Of a DNA stretch of 64,000 nt, positions 26,449-38,843 are shown in pieces. Below the pieces are notes generated by a model, which had not been told where the DNA came from, made no database searches, and saw only the letters and a program-made list of their open reading frames with translations. Both the position numbers and the translations under genes were made by a program. The stretch's first letter is position 1, and the number at the start of each line of letters is the position of its first letter. Location of the stretch: contig CBDDBU010000015.1 in the NCBI GenBank assembly GCA_965226045.1, positions 1 to 64,000 on the forward strand, given 5' to 3'. The DNA is from CBDDBU01 sp965226045. GTDB lineage: Bacteria; Pseudomonadota; Alphaproteobacteria; VGEJ01.

Positions 26449-27812
26449 TGGCCGGCGATGCCGAGGTGAGAGGCGAGGTGGTCACGCGGTTCGCGCCAAG
26501 CCCGACGGGCCACCTTCACGTCGGCAACGCGCGCACGGCCGTATTCAACTGGCTGTTCGCTCGGCGCGCTGGCGGCCGCTTTGTCCTGCGCCTCGACGAC
26601 ACCGACACCGAGCGCTCGGAGGAGGCGTTCGTCGCCGCTATCAAGACGGACTTACGCTGGCTCGGCCTCGACTGGGACGAACGTCTGCGCCAATCGGAGC
26701 GCCTTTCCCTGTATCGCGACGCTTTCGCCATCCTGCACGGCGGCGGCCGGCTCTATCCCTGCTACGAAACGGCGGAGGAGCTGTCGCTGATGCGCCGGCG
26801 CCTGCGCACCGCCGGTAAACCGCCCGTGTACGACCGCGCCGCTCTCACTTTGAGCGCCGCCGCGCGCGACAAGCTGGCCGTGGAGGGTCACGAGCCGCAT
26901 TGGCGGTTTCGCTTGGGCGATGAGGCGATCGCCTGGACTGATGGCGTGCGCGGGCCGGTCCATTTTCTGCCCGGCAGCTTCAGCGACCCGGTGTTGTGGC
27001 GGGCCGATGGTCAACCGCTCTACACGCTGACCTCGGTAATCGACGACGCCGATCTCGGCATCAGCCACGTGATCCGGGGCGAGGACCATGTCGCCAACAC
27101 CGCCGTCCAGATCGAGCTGTTCGCCGCCATCGGCGCACGGAGGCCTGAGTTCGCGCACCATGCGCTGCTGACCGGAAGCCAGGGCGAGGCATTGTCCAAG
27201 CGCCTCGGCAGCGCCGGGCTCGGCTCCTTGCGCGATCAGGGGATCGAGCCGCTCGCGCTCACCAGCCTGCTCGCCACCCTCGGCAGTTCCGATGCCGTGG
27301 CTGTGGCGCCAAGCCTCGCCGATCTCGCCGCCGACTTCGCGCTCGACCGTCTGGGACGCGCGCCGGTCAAGTTCGACACCGCCGAGCTCGAACGCCTCAA
27401 CGCGCGGCTCATCCATGGGATGTCGTTTGTGGAAGCCAGCCCGCGCCTCGCCACACTCGGCCTGGCCGAGGCGGACGGGGCGTTCTGGCTGGCGGTGCGC
27501 GGTAACATCACGACCATCGCCGAGGCCGCGAGCTGGTGGCAGGTGTGCCACGGGGCAATCACCCCGGCGATCGAGGAGCCGACCTGGGCATCCGCCGCCG
27601 CCGCGCTGTTGCCCGAGGGCGAGTGGGATGAGAGCACTTGGGGGACCTGGACCGAAGCGGTCAAGGCGAGCACCGGACGCAAGGGAAAGGCCCTGTTCCG
27701 GCCACTGCGCCTGGCGCTCACCGGCCGCGACCACGGACCCGAGATGAAGAGCCTGCTGCCGCTGCTGGGACGCGAGCGCGCCCATGCACGCCTGAGCGGT
27801 CAGACCGCCTGA
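26448..27812 (+). CDS. gltX: Glutamate--tRNA ligase
   Basis: Charges tRNA-Glu (or tRNA-Gln for later amidation). 454 aa. The HIGH-type motif is FAPSPTGHLHVGNART at the N-terminus, and the KMSKS counterpart is EALSKRLGS near residue 250. LRLDDTDTERSEE binds glutamate, and DGVRGPVHF and VIRGEDHVANTAVQIELF follow. No Cys-rich zinc site is seen in the connective region, as in the shorter of the two gltX types common in Alphaproteobacteria. A second copy may therefore exist elsewhere. The ATG at 26448 is preferred to the GTG one codon earlier. Confidence 0.93.
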   Translation: MAGDAEVRGEVVTRFAPSPTGHLHVGNARTAVFNWLFARRAGGRFVLRLDDTDTERSEEAFVAAIKTDLRWLGLDWDERLRQSERLSLYRDAFAILHGGGRLYPCYETAEELSLMRRRLRTAGKPPVYDRAALTLSAAARDKLAVEGHEPHWRFRLGDEAIAWTDGVRGPVHFLPGSFSDPVLWRADGQPLYTLTSVIDDADLGISHVIRGEDHVANTAVQIELFAAIGARRPEFAHHALLTGSQGEALSKRLGSAGLGSLRDQGIEPLALTSLLATLGSSDAVAVAPSLADLAADFALDRLGRAPVKFDTAELERLNARLIHGMSFVEASPRLATLGLAEADGAFWLAVRGNITTIAEAASWWQVCHGAITPAIEEPTWASAAAALLPEGEWDESTWGTWTEAVKASTGRKGKALFRPLRLALTGRDHGPEMKSLLPLLGRERAHARLSGQTA

Positions 27813-27823
27813 GACGCACCGCC

Positions 27824-29233
27824 ATGGCGCTCACCCTGTACAACACCGCCGCGCGCGAAAAGCAAATCTTCGTGCCGCTTAGGCCGGGGCGCGTCGGTAT
27901 GTACGTGTGCGGGCCGACCGTCTACGACTACGCCCACATCGGCAATGCCCGGCCGGTCGTGGTGTTCGACGTGCTCTACCGGCTGCTCAAGCGCGAGTAC
28001 GCCTCGGTCACCTATGTCCGCAACATCACCGACGTGGACGACAAGATCAACGCCGCGGCCAAGGATGCGGGCGAGCCGATCGGCGCCATCACCGCGCGCA
28101 CCACCCAGGCCTTCCACGAGGACATGGCGGCGCTCAACACGCTGCCGCCCGATCACGAGCCGCGCGCGACCGAGCACGTCCCCGGCATGATCGAGATGAT
28201 CCAAAGCCTGATCGAAGGGGAGCACTCCTACGAGGTAGAGGGGCATGTCCTATTCCACGTGCCCTCGATGCCGGACTACGGTCGCCTGTCGGGCCGGAGC
28301 GTGCGCGAGATGATCGCTGGCGCCCGGGTTGAGGTAGCGCCGTTCAAGCGCGATCCGGCCGACTTCGTCCTGTGGAAGCCGTCCACCCCCGATCTCCCCG
28401 GCTGGCCGAGCCCGTGGGGGCGCGGTCGGCCGGGCTGGCATATCGAGTGCTCGGTCATGAGCACGAAGATTCTTGGACCCAGCTTCGACATCCATGGCGG
28501 CGGGCGCGACCTGATCTTTCCCCACCACGAAAACGAGGTCGCCCAGAGCCGCTGCGCCGACCCCGACGAGGAGTTCGCCAACTTCTGGGTGCACAACGGC
28601 TTCGTCACGGTCGAGGGCGAGAAGATGTCGAAGAGCGGCGGCAACATCGTCACCGTGCGCGAGTTGTTAGCCGAGTTCCCCGGAGAGGCGATCCGGCTGG
28701 CGCTGCTGAGCGCGCACTATCGCCAGCCTCTCGACTTCACCCGCCAAGGCCTGCGCGAGGCCAAGCACACGCTTGATCGCTGGTACCGTGCCGCCGACGA
28801 CGTCGCGGCCAACGTCGAGGTGCCGGAGGGGGTGATGGCGGCCTTGGACGACGACTTGAACACACCACGAGCCATCGCTGCCTTGCATGGCATGACCGGC
28901 GACCCGCGAGAGCTACGCGCCGGGGCCGAGATTCTCGGGTTGCTGCAGCAAGACACGGGAGCCTGGCTGAAGGGAAGGGCCATCTCGGATGCTGAGGTGA
29001 CTGACGGAGTGACCATCACCCCGTTGCCAGCCACTGCGGGGGCCGCCGCAGGGGGCGCTGGAGTTCTGATTCAAACATCTGAGGCACGTGTCGAAGAACT
29101 CGTTGGCAAGCGCGTTATCGCCCGCGCGGCCAAGGATTTTGGCACATCGGACCGAATCCGCGATGAACTCGCCGCGCAAGGCATCGTGCTCGAGGACAAG
29201 CCCGACGGCACCACCGAATGGCGCCGCGCCTGA
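27824..29233 (+). CDS. cysS: Cysteine--tRNA ligase
   Basis: 469 aa. Cys29 (MYVCGPTVYD), Cys near 209 (WHIECSVMS) and the HHENE His/Glu pair form the zinc site that recognises cysteine. HIGNAR (38-43) and KMSKS (near 267) are intact. The C-terminal region has an unusual low-complexity insertion between LLQQDTGAWLKG and the ARAAKDF helix, containing TITPLPATAGAAAGGAG, roughly 30 residues more than expected. It lies 11 bp after gltX, completing a nadE-gltX-cysS run. Confidence 0.93.
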   Translation: MALTLYNTAAREKQIFVPLRPGRVGMYVCGPTVYDYAHIGNARPVVVFDVLYRLLKREYASVTYVRNITDVDDKINAAAKDAGEPIGAITARTTQAFHEDMAALNTLPPDHEPRATEHVPGMIEMIQSLIEGEHSYEVEGHVLFHVPSMPDYGRLSGRSVREMIAGARVEVAPFKRDPADFVLWKPSTPDLPGWPSPWGRGRPGWHIECSVMSTKILGPSFDIHGGGRDLIFPHHENEVAQSRCADPDEEFANFWVHNGFVTVEGEKMSKSGGNIVTVRELLAEFPGEAIRLALLSAHYRQPLDFTRQGLREAKHTLDRWYRAADDVAANVEVPEGVMAALDDDLNTPRAIAALHGMTGDPRELRAGAEILGLLQQDTGAWLKGRAISDAEVTDGVTITPLPATAGAAAGGAGVLIQTSEARVEELVGKRVIARAAKDFGTSDRIRDELAAQGIVLEDKPDGTTEWRRA

Positions 29234-29318
29234 CCGCGCGGCCGGCTCGCCCTTCGCGACGGGCCTCCGGCCCTCCTCAGGGTGAGGTCGAGGGCGTGGC
29301 CCCCTGTCATCGCCGGCA

Positions 29319-30071
29319 ATGACCATGGCCGGCACTAATCGCACACGAGGGGCGGTGAGCGGCGGGCCAGCGGTGGTGCTGGTCGAGCCGCAGCTCGGCG
29401 AGAACATCGGCTTCGCGGTGCGGGCGATGCGGAACTTCGGTCTGGGCGACCTGCGCCTGGTGCGGCCGCGCGACGGCTGGCCGAACGCCAAGGCGATCGC
29501 CGCCGCCTCGGGCGCCGATCTGGTGCTCGACGCCGCCCGGGTGTTTGAGACGACGGCCGCGGCTATCGCCGACCTCCACCGCCTCTACGCCGCGACCACG
29601 CGAGCACGCGACATGGAAAAGCCCTCGGTGAGTGCCGAGGAGGCGGGCCACGAGATGCGCGCGCTCGGTGACGGCGCCCACGTCGGCGTGCTGTTCGGGC
29701 CCGAGCGCGCCGGCCTCCACAACGACGACGTGGTCCTCGCGGACAGCATCCTCACGGTGCCGCTCAACCCGGCCTTCGCCTCGCTCAGCCTGCCCCAGGC
29801 GGTGCTGCTGGTCGGCTACGAATGGTTTCGCGCCGGCCCCCCGCCCCCCACCGAGCCCGCGCCGGCCGGCGCGCGACCGGCGACCAAGGCGCAGCTGATG
29901 AACCTGTTTGAACACCTGGAGGCGAACCTGGACGCCGCCGGCTTCCTGCGCCATGCCGAGATGCGGCCGTCGATGGTCAGGAACCTGCGCAACATGCTGG
30001 CGCGCGCCGGGCTGACCGAGAAGGAGGTGAGCACGCTGCGCGGCGTCATCCACGCGCTCGCCGGGAAATGA
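29319..30071 (+). CDS. tRNA/rRNA 2'-O-methyltransferase, TrmJ-type SpoU family
   Basis: SAM-dependent methyltransferase with a trefoil knot, 250 aa. VLVEPQLGENIGFAVRAMRN is motif 1, GVLFGPERAGLHNDD motif 2 and VPLNPAFASLSLPQAVLLV motif 3. The C-terminal extension (KAQLMNLFEHLEANLDAAG, MVRNLRNMLARAGLTEKEV) is that of TrmJ, which methylates position 32 of tRNAs. ATGs at 29319 and 29325 are both possible. A divergent or separate promoter is likely, as 85 bp separate it from cysS. Confidence 0.88.
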   Translation: MTMAGTNRTRGAVSGGPAVVLVEPQLGENIGFAVRAMRNFGLGDLRLVRPRDGWPNAKAIAAASGADLVLDAARVFETTAAAIADLHRLYAATTRARDMEKPSVSAEEAGHEMRALGDGAHVGVLFGPERAGLHNDDVVLADSILTVPLNPAFASLSLPQAVLLVGYEWFRAGPPPPTEPAPAGARPATKAQLMNLFEHLEANLDAAGFLRHAEMRPSMVRNLRNMLARAGLTEKEVSTLRGVIHALAGK

Positions 30072-30207
30072 CGGCCGGGTAACGCCCGACAAGGCGCGTT
30101 TGACAGGGCGCGGGGCCGTGCCTATAAGGCCGAGCGTCGCGGACCCGCGCCGAAAGGCCGGAGGCATGTCTGCGAATACACGCCACACGGCAGCGGATAC
30201 ACGCCAT

Positions 30208-30831
30208 ATGACGAAGCGGATCAAGTCGAAGTACAAGCTCAACCGGCGCCTCGGCGAGAACCTGTGGGGCCGGCCCAAGAGCCCGGTCAATCGGCGCGAG
30301 TACGGGCCCGGTCAGCATGGCCCCTCACGGGCGCGCCGCCGCCGGCCCTCTGACTTCGGCATCCAACTCGCGGCCAAGCAGAAGTTGCGCGGCTATTACG
30401 GCAACATCACCGAAAAGCAGTTCCGCAACCTCTATCATGAGGCGGTGCAGCTTCGGGGCGATACCAGCGAGACCCTGATCGGGCTCCTTGAGCGGCGGCT
30501 GGACGCGGTGATCTATCGCATGAAGTTCGTGCCGACGGTGTTCGCCGCGCGCCAGTTCGTCAACCACGGCCACGTCAAGGTCAATGGCCGTCGGGTCAAC
30601 ATCCCGAGCTATCGGGTCAAGCCCGGTGATACGATTGAGATCAAGGAGAAGTCGCGCGAAATCGGCATCGTGCTGGAAGCCGCCGAGTCGGCCGAGCGCG
30701 ACGTGCCCGACTACATCGATGTCGACCACCAGAAGATGAGCGGCACCTTCGTCCGCCAGCCGACGCTGGCCGACGTGCCCTATCCGGTGGTGATGGAGCC
30801 CAACCTGGTCATCGAGTTCTACTCGCGCTAG
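30208..30831 (+). CDS. rpsD: 30S ribosomal protein S4
   Basis: Small-subunit primary rRNA-binding protein, 207 aa. N-terminal KYKLNRRLGENLWGR, then SDFGIQLAAKQKLRGYYG, RLDAVIYRMKFVPTVFAARQ and the S4 RNA-binding domain VNHGHVKVNGRRVNIPSY. ATG at 30208 fits the family, upstream in-frame codons do not. The zinc-binding Cys of some S4 proteins are absent, as in other Alphaproteobacteria. Monocistronic here, not in the alpha operon, which is usual in the class. Confidence 0.95.
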   Translation: MTKRIKSKYKLNRRLGENLWGRPKSPVNRREYGPGQHGPSRARRRRPSDFGIQLAAKQKLRGYYGNITEKQFRNLYHEAVQLRGDTSETLIGLLERRLDAVIYRMKFVPTVFAARQFVNHGHVKVNGRRVNIPSYRVKPGDTIEIKEKSREIGIVLEAAESAERDVPDYIDVDHQKMSGTFVRQPTLADVPYPVVMEPNLVIEFYSR

Positions 30832-30995
30832 GGCTGCCGCGCCTCCGCGCTGATTCTTCGGGACGCGGCCGCTTGGGCCGCTCCTCAGGGCAAGGCCGCT
30901 TCACACCCCGTAGACGGCCTCATGCTGAGCAGGCGAGAAGCGCCGTCTCGAAGCACGTCCCATCTCGGCGTATGCCAGCGGCGGGGTCGGCGTGG

Positions 30996-31328
30996 CTATC
31001 CGCTCGCATGCTCGGTCATGATTTGCTGGCGGGCGAGCTCCAGGCGCTCGGCCATCTCGCGGCGAACCCGGTGTTCGGAGATGTCGAGACCCTTGCCCGT
31101 GAGGTCGCCCATGACCTTGCGGTAGACGTCCTCATGACCGGGTTCCTCGAAATCGGCCTTCACCACTTCCTTGGCATACGCCTCGGCCGCTCCATCGCTC
31201 AGACCCATCAACTCGGCGGCCCATTGCCCGAGCAGCTTGTTGCGCCGGGCGTTGATCTTGAACGTGGTTTCATGATCGTGCGCCCATTTTGCTTCTTGGG
31301 CTTTCTCGCGGTCGTCGAACGTCGGCAT
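30996..31328 (-). CDS. DUF1476 family, F1F0-ATPase zeta-type inhibitor
   Basis: 110 aa: FDDREKAQEAKWAHDHETTF and KINARRNKLLGQWAAELMGL open the typical DUF1476 four-helix fold, and the C-terminal half has GHEDVYRKVMGDLTGKG. In Paracoccus this family was shown to be the zeta subunit that inhibits ATP hydrolysis by the F1 motor. It is confined to Alphaproteobacteria, so it supports the class assignment. It is divergent from purC, the usual neighbour. Confidence 0.88.
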   Translation of the reverse strand: MPTFDDREKAQEAKWAHDHETTFKINARRNKLLGQWAAELMGLSDGAAEAYAKEVVKADFEEPGHEDVYRKVMGDLTGKGLDISEHRVRREMAERLELARQQIMTEHASG

Positions 31329-31591
31329 TCACAATATCCTTCGCTGGCGTGGCTGGCTGAGGCGGCGGCCCCACGCATAGCCACATAGGCGGTCGGAATC
31401 AACATCTAACGCCTTGCGCTCCGCCGTCAAGTGCGACCCGCCTCGGCGTGCGACTGGCTGTGCCCGGCAACGCGTGCGGCTGATTGTTTCGCCTCGGCGA
31501 ATCCGGTAGGGTCCGTACTCTCCACGGGGTACTCCGCGCGACCCGCGCGGTCCGCGCGTTTCGGACCCGACCCCACCCATTGGACACTGAC

Positions 31592-32359
31592 ATGGCCCGT
31601 CGCAGACAGCTCTATGAAGGCAAGGCGAAGGTTCTGTTCGAGGGGCCCGAGCCGGGCACCTTGGTGCAGTATTTCAAGGACGACGCGACCGCGTTCAACG
31701 CCAAGAAAAAGGGCATCATCATTGGCAAGGGCGTGCTCAACAACCGCATCTCCGAATATTTGATGACGTGCCTGCAAGGGGTTGGCATTCCGACCCACTT
31801 GGTCCGGCGCCTCAACATGCGCGAGCAGTTGATCAAGGAGGTCGAGATCATCCCGATCGAGGTGGTGGTGCGCAACATCGCCGCCGGCTCGCTGGCCAAG
31901 CGCCTGGGCATCGACGAGGGCACGGCTCTGCCGCGCTCGATCGTCGAGTACTACTATAAGTCCGACCCGCTCGATGACCCGATGATCACCGAGGAGCACA
32001 TCACCTGCTTCGGTTGGGCGGCCCCCCACGAACTCGACGAGATGTTCTCGATGGCGCTCCGGATCAACGACTTCCTGTCGGGAATCTTCGCCGGCATCGG
32101 CATTCGCCTGGTCGACTTCAAGATCGAATTCGGGCGCTACTATCACAACGATGAGATGAGAATCATCCTCGCCGACGAGATCAGCCCCGACAGCTGCCGC
32201 CTGTGGGACATCGACACCAACGAGAAGATGGACAAGGACCGCTTCCGGCGCGATCTCGGCAAGGTCGAGGAGGGCTACCAAGAGGTGGCGCGCCGCCTCG
32301 GCGTCTGGCACTCAACGCCGACCCCGATCGAGACGGGGCGCAAAAAGGCGATCCACTGA
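31592..32359 (+). CDS. purC: Phosphoribosylaminoimidazole-succinocarboxamide synthase
   Basis: Joins aspartate to CAIR with ATP, purine step 7. 255 aa: QLYEGKAKVLFEGPEPG, DDATAFNAKKKG, NRISEYLMTCLQGVGIPTHL and ADEISPDSCRLWD are SAICAR synthase signatures. The start ATG at 31592 gives the short N-terminus of the bacterial family. First gene of purC-purS-purQ-purL, with short gaps of 13 and 11 bp and a 4-bp overlap, so one operon. No purine riboswitch or PurR-like operator was recognised in the 263-bp upstream gap. Confidence 0.95.
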   Translation: MARRRQLYEGKAKVLFEGPEPGTLVQYFKDDATAFNAKKKGIIIGKGVLNNRISEYLMTCLQGVGIPTHLVRRLNMREQLIKEVEIIPIEVVVRNIAAGSLAKRLGIDEGTALPRSIVEYYYKSDPLDDPMITEEHITCFGWAAPHELDEMFSMALRINDFLSGIFAGIGIRLVDFKIEFGRYYHNDEMRIILADEISPDSCRLWDIDTNEKMDKDRFRRDLGKVEEGYQEVARRLGVWHSTPTPIETGRKKAIH

Positions 32360-32372
32360 GCGTCGCGATCGG

Positions 32373-32615
32373 GTGAGAGTTCGGGTCCACATCACGCTTA
32401 AGGAAGGCGTCCTGGACCCGCAGGGCAAGGCCATCGAGAGCGCGCTCGATGGCCTTGGCTTTGGCGGCGTGAGCGGGGTGCGGCAGGGCAAGCTGATCGA
32501 GTTTGATCTCGCCGAGACCGACGCTGCGCCCGCGCGGGCGGCCGTGGAGGCGATGTGCACCCGGCTGCTCGCCAACACGGTCATCGAGGACTACGCAATC
32601 GAGCTGGACGGCTGA
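32373..32615 (+). CDS. purS: Phosphoribosylformylglycinamidine synthase subunit PurS
   Basis: 80-aa small subunit that bridges PurQ and PurL. VRVHITLKEGVLDPQGKAIE and GFGGVSGVRQGKLIEFDL are typical. It begins with GTG 13 bp after purC. Its presence shows the split (three-subunit) FGAM synthase of Gram-positives and Alphaproteobacteria. Confidence 0.92.
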   Translation: MRVRVHITLKEGVLDPQGKAIESALDGLGFGGVSGVRQGKLIEFDLAETDAAPARAAVEAMCTRLLANTVIEDYAIELDG

Positions 32616-32626
32616 CGCCGGTGCGC

Positions 32627-33315
32627 ATGAACGCGGCGGTGATCGTCTTTCCCGGCTCCAACTGCGAACGCGACGTGCGGGTGGCGTTGCGGCGCGGCAT
32701 GGATCGCGAGCCGCTAATGATCTGGCACGGCGAGAGCGAGCTGCCGGCGCTCGACCTGATCGTCGTGCCGGGCGGCTTTTCCTATGGCGATTACCTGCGC
32801 AGCGGGGCCATGGCCGCGCACTCGCCGATCATGCGCGAGGTGGTGACGCGAGCCCGCGCCGGCACCCCGACGCTCGGTATCTGCAACGGCTTCCAGATAC
32901 TGACAGAAGCGCGGCTACTGCCCGGCGTTCTCATGCGCAACGCCAGCCTCAAGTTCGTGTGCCGCACCGTTTGCCTGCGGGTCGAGAACGGCTTTTCCGC
33001 CTTCACTCATCACTATGACGACGATGAGGTGATCCGCGTCCCTATCGCTCACCACGATGGCAACTATCACGTCGATGACGACACCCTGGCCGAGCTTTGC
33101 GACAACGACCTGGTGGCCTTTCGCTATTGCGACGCCGCCGGCGCGTCGACCGACGCCGCCAACCCCAACGGCTCGCGCGACAACATCGCTGGCGTCTTCA
33201 ATCGCGAGCGCAACGTACTTGGCCTGATGCCACATCCCGAGCGGCTCGCCGACGCGGCGCTCGGCGGCACTGACGGCGCGCGGTTGTTCGACGGCCTGGT
33301 TGCCGCGCTGGCGGC

Positions 33316-33319
<4 letters not shown>
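32627..33319 (+). CDS. purQ: Phosphoribosylformylglycinamidine synthase subunit PurQ (glutaminase)
   Basis: Class I glutaminase that supplies ammonia to PurL. 230 aa: VIVFPGSNCERDVRVAL, GGFSYGDYLRSGAMAA, catalytic Cys in TLGICNGFQ and the His-Glu pair in LMPHPERLAD. ATG at 32627 is preferred, although a GTG two codons earlier is possible. Overlaps purL by four bases (ATGA). Confidence 0.95.
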
Positions 33320-35532
<2,213 letters not shown>

Positions 35533-35555
35533 ACAGAGCGGAGGACCGAGCGGCG

Positions 35556-35792
35556 ATGCCGATGGACGCGACCGAGATCGAACGCCTGATAAAGCAGGAC
35601 ATCCCCGATGCCAACGTGACCATCGAGGACCTGCGGGGTGATGGCGATCACTACGCGGCGCGCGTCGTCTCGCCCGCCTTTCGCGGCAAGAGCCGGGTTC
35701 AGCAGCACCAGATGGTATATACTGCACTGAAAGGTCGGATGGGCGCGGCGCTCCATGCGCTCGCGCTGCAGACGTCCGCGCCCGAGGACTGA
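35556..35792 (+). CDS. BolA-family protein (IbaG-like)
   Basis: 78 aa with GDGDHYAARVVSPAFRGKSR and VQQHQMVYTALKGRMG, the BolA fold with its invariant C-terminal His. Partner of monothiol glutaredoxins in holding or delivering [2Fe-2S] clusters and in iron sensing. The grxD gene follows after 32 bp, the conserved pair arrangement in Alphaproteobacteria. Confidence 0.88.
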   Translation: MPMDATEIERLIKQDIPDANVTIEDLRGDGDHYAARVVSPAFRGKSRVQQHQMVYTALKGRMGAALHALALQTSAPED

Positions 35793-35824
35793 TTGGCGAC
35801 ACCCCTGATCGATTGGAGACACCG

Positions 35825-36166
35825 ATGAGCGAAAATCCGGTCCACGACCGCATCCAGCAGGAAATCGATGAAGCCCCCGTCGTCCTCTACATGAAGGGCA
35901 CGCCGGTCTTTCCACAGTGTGGCTTCTCGGCGACCTGCGTCCAGATTCTCACCCACCTCGGCATCAAGTTCCGGGGCGTCGACGTTTTGCAAGACCCCGG
36001 CTTGCGTGACGGCATCAAGAGCTTCAGCGACTGGCCCACCGTCCCCCAGCTCTACGTCAAGAGCGAGTTCGTGGGCGGCTGCGACATCCTGCGCGAGATG
36101 TTCGAGACCGGCGAGCTCCAGACGCTGTTCGCGAGCAAAGGCATCGAGCCCGTCGCCGCCGAGTAA
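35825..36166 (+). CDS. grxD: Monothiol glutaredoxin, Grx4 family
   Basis: 113 aa with CGFS active site in GTPVFPQCGFSATCVQIL, the family motif PTVPQLYVKSEFVGGCDI and the upstream VVLYMKGTP. Assembles [2Fe-2S] clusters with glutathione and BolA. ATG at 35825 has GGAGA upstream. gshA, which supplies the glutathione ligand, is elsewhere in the window at 53.6 kb. Ends before a hairpin and the convergent purB gene. Confidence 0.95.
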   Translation: MSENPVHDRIQQEIDEAPVVLYMKGTPVFPQCGFSATCVQILTHLGIKFRGVDVLQDPGLRDGIKSFSDWPTVPQLYVKSEFVGGCDILREMFETGELQTLFASKGIEPVAAE

Positions 36167-36181
36167 GCCCCCCCAACCCGA

Positions 36182-36204
36182 CCCTCCCCCACAAAAAGGG
36201 AGGG
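36182..36204. terminator. Hairpin between convergent grxD and purB
   Basis: CCCTCCC (36182-36188) pairs with GGGAGGG (36198-36204) across a CCACAAAAA loop. No long T-tract follows on either strand, so factor-independent termination is uncertain. Confidence 0.4.
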
Positions 36205-36222
36205 AAAGACGGCGCTGCCCGG

Positions 36223-37539
<1,317 letters not shown>

Positions 37540-37550
37540 GGCTCCTTATA

Positions 37551-37607
37551 GCAGACTTGCCCCGCTATCGCAGTCTTGCCCGGTCGTTGCAGACTGGCCC
37601 CAGCGAT
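37551..37607. repeat. Three degenerate 19-bp direct repeats upstream of purB
   Basis: 37551-37569, 37570-37588 and 37589-37607 are head-to-tail copies with exactly 19-bp period, each starting GCAG(A/T)CT(T/G)GCCC. They lie in the divergent purB / DUF924 spacer, so they could be regulator sites. Confidence 0.6.
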
Positions 37608-37645
37608 CGTTGAAGCATCCGCCGCGCTCAGGTATGGGAGGGGGC

Positions 37646-38221
37646 ATGGCCCGCCACGACGATATCCTCGCCTTCTGGTTCGGTGCACCCGAAGCGCCCG
37701 ACTGCTGCCAGCCGCGCGAGGCCTGGTTCACGAAGAACGATGCCTTCGACGCCGACATTCGCGAGCGCTTCCTGGCCGACTACAACGCCGCGCGCGACGG
37801 GCGCGTGCGCGATTGGGCGGGGACGGCGCCCGGCTGCCTGGCGCTGATCCTCCTATTGGACCAGTTTCCTCGTAACCTGTTCCGGGGCTCGGGCCCAGCC
37901 TACGCGACCGATCAGGCGGCCCTGGCGCTCGCCGCCCATGGCGTGCGCCAGGGCTTCGATCAGGCGCTGCCGCCGGTCATGCGCAGCTTTGTGTACATGC
38001 CCTACATGCACAGCGAAGACGCCGCCGATCAGCGCTACTGCCTGGCCCAGATGGAGAGCTTGCCCGAGGGCCTCTTTTTCGACGCCAACCGCCGCTCGGC
38101 GCGCCAGCACCTCGCCATCATCGAGCGCTTCGGCCGCTTCCCACACCGCAACGCGGCGCTGGAACGCGAATCCTCGGCCGAGGAGCTTGCCTTCCTCGAA
38201 CAACCCGGCTCCTCGTTCTAG
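37646..38221 (+). CDS. DUF924 family protein
   Basis: 191 aa: DDILAFWFGAPEAP, LALILLLDQFPRNLFRGSGP and VYMPYMHSEDAADQRYCLAQ are the conserved blocks of DUF924, an all-helical TPR-like fold found widely in Proteobacteria and eukaryotes. Biochemical function unknown. The ATG at 37646 follows GGGAGGGGG. Divergent from purB. Confidence 0.85.
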   Translation: MARHDDILAFWFGAPEAPDCCQPREAWFTKNDAFDADIRERFLADYNAARDGRVRDWAGTAPGCLALILLLDQFPRNLFRGSGPAYATDQAALALAAHGVRQGFDQALPPVMRSFVYMPYMHSEDAADQRYCLAQMESLPEGLFFDANRRSARQHLAIIERFGRFPHRNAALERESSAEELAFLEQPGSSF

Positions 38222-38259
38222 GACTCGCCCTGCTACGATTCCCGTAGTATGATTTTGCC

Positions 38260-38547
38260 GTGATCAGGTCTTGGCGCAATGCAGCCAGCCACAAGATTTG
38301 GAAAGGCGAACGACCAAATCGTTTCCGTGGGTTGGACGCCGAGGCTGCGGTGGGCCTGCTTTTGGCGCTGAACGTGGCAACATCGTTGCGCGATATCAGT
38401 CCGCTGGCGAGCGTTGGGTTGCACAAGCTAAGGGGTGATCGCGAAGGGCGGTGGGCGATGACAGTCAACGGACCTTGGAGGATATGCTTTGAGTTCCGGG
38501 GTGACGATGCCCACAATGTCGAGGTCGTCGATTATCACAGAGGATGA
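38260..38547 (+). CDS. higB: HigB-type toxin (RelE/ParE superfamily)
   Basis: 95 aa beginning at a GTG. The fold blocks are IWKGERPNRFRG, GLHKLRGDREGRWAMTVNGP and WRICFEFRGDDAHNVEVVDY, matching HigB ribosome-dependent mRNA endonucleases. The toxin gene precedes the antitoxin gene, the reverse of most TA pairs and usual for higBA. Its stop overlaps the higA start by ATGA, giving tight coupling. Confidence 0.88.
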   Translation: MIRSWRNAASHKIWKGERPNRFRGLDAEAAVGLLLALNVATSLRDISPLASVGLHKLRGDREGRWAMTVNGPWRICFEFRGDDAHNVEVVDYHRG

Positions 38548-38843
38548 GCACAACCACCCCCATCGCCCACCCAGGCCGGCTGCTGCGACGTGAGTTGGAG
38601 GCCCGAGAGCTGAGCGCCAACCGTTTGGCTCTTGACCTCGGCGTTCCTTCCGGTCGCGTCACCGACATCCTCAACGCGCGGCGTGGCATCACCGCCGACA
38701 CCGCCGTGCGGCTTGGGCGCTATTTCGGCAACGGCGCCCAGTTCTGGCTCGACCTGCAGGGCCAATACGAGATCGCCGTGGTAGAGCGAGACCGGGGCGC
38801 GGAGATCGCCAAGCGAGTCCAGCCGATCGACTCAGCCGCCTAG
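38544..38843 (+). CDS. higA: HigA-type antitoxin (XRE family, addiction module)
   Basis: 99 aa with a helix-turn-helix (LSANRLALDLGVPSGRVTDI) and the signature RRGITADTAVRLGRYFGNGA. Represses its own promoter with HigB and blocks the toxin. Overlaps the toxin gene upstream, and its stop overlaps the convergent Sel1 gene by four bases. Confidence 0.9.
   Translation: MSTTTPIAHPGRLLRRELEARELSANRLALDLGVPSGRVTDILNARRGITADTAVRLGRYFGNGAQFWLDLQGQYEIAVVERDRGAEIAKRVQPIDSAA

Noticed and set aside
30873..31388. Plus-strand frame covering the DUF1476 gene
   Set aside because: The minus strand gives a full DUF1476 protein with conserved motifs. The plus frame is its shadow.
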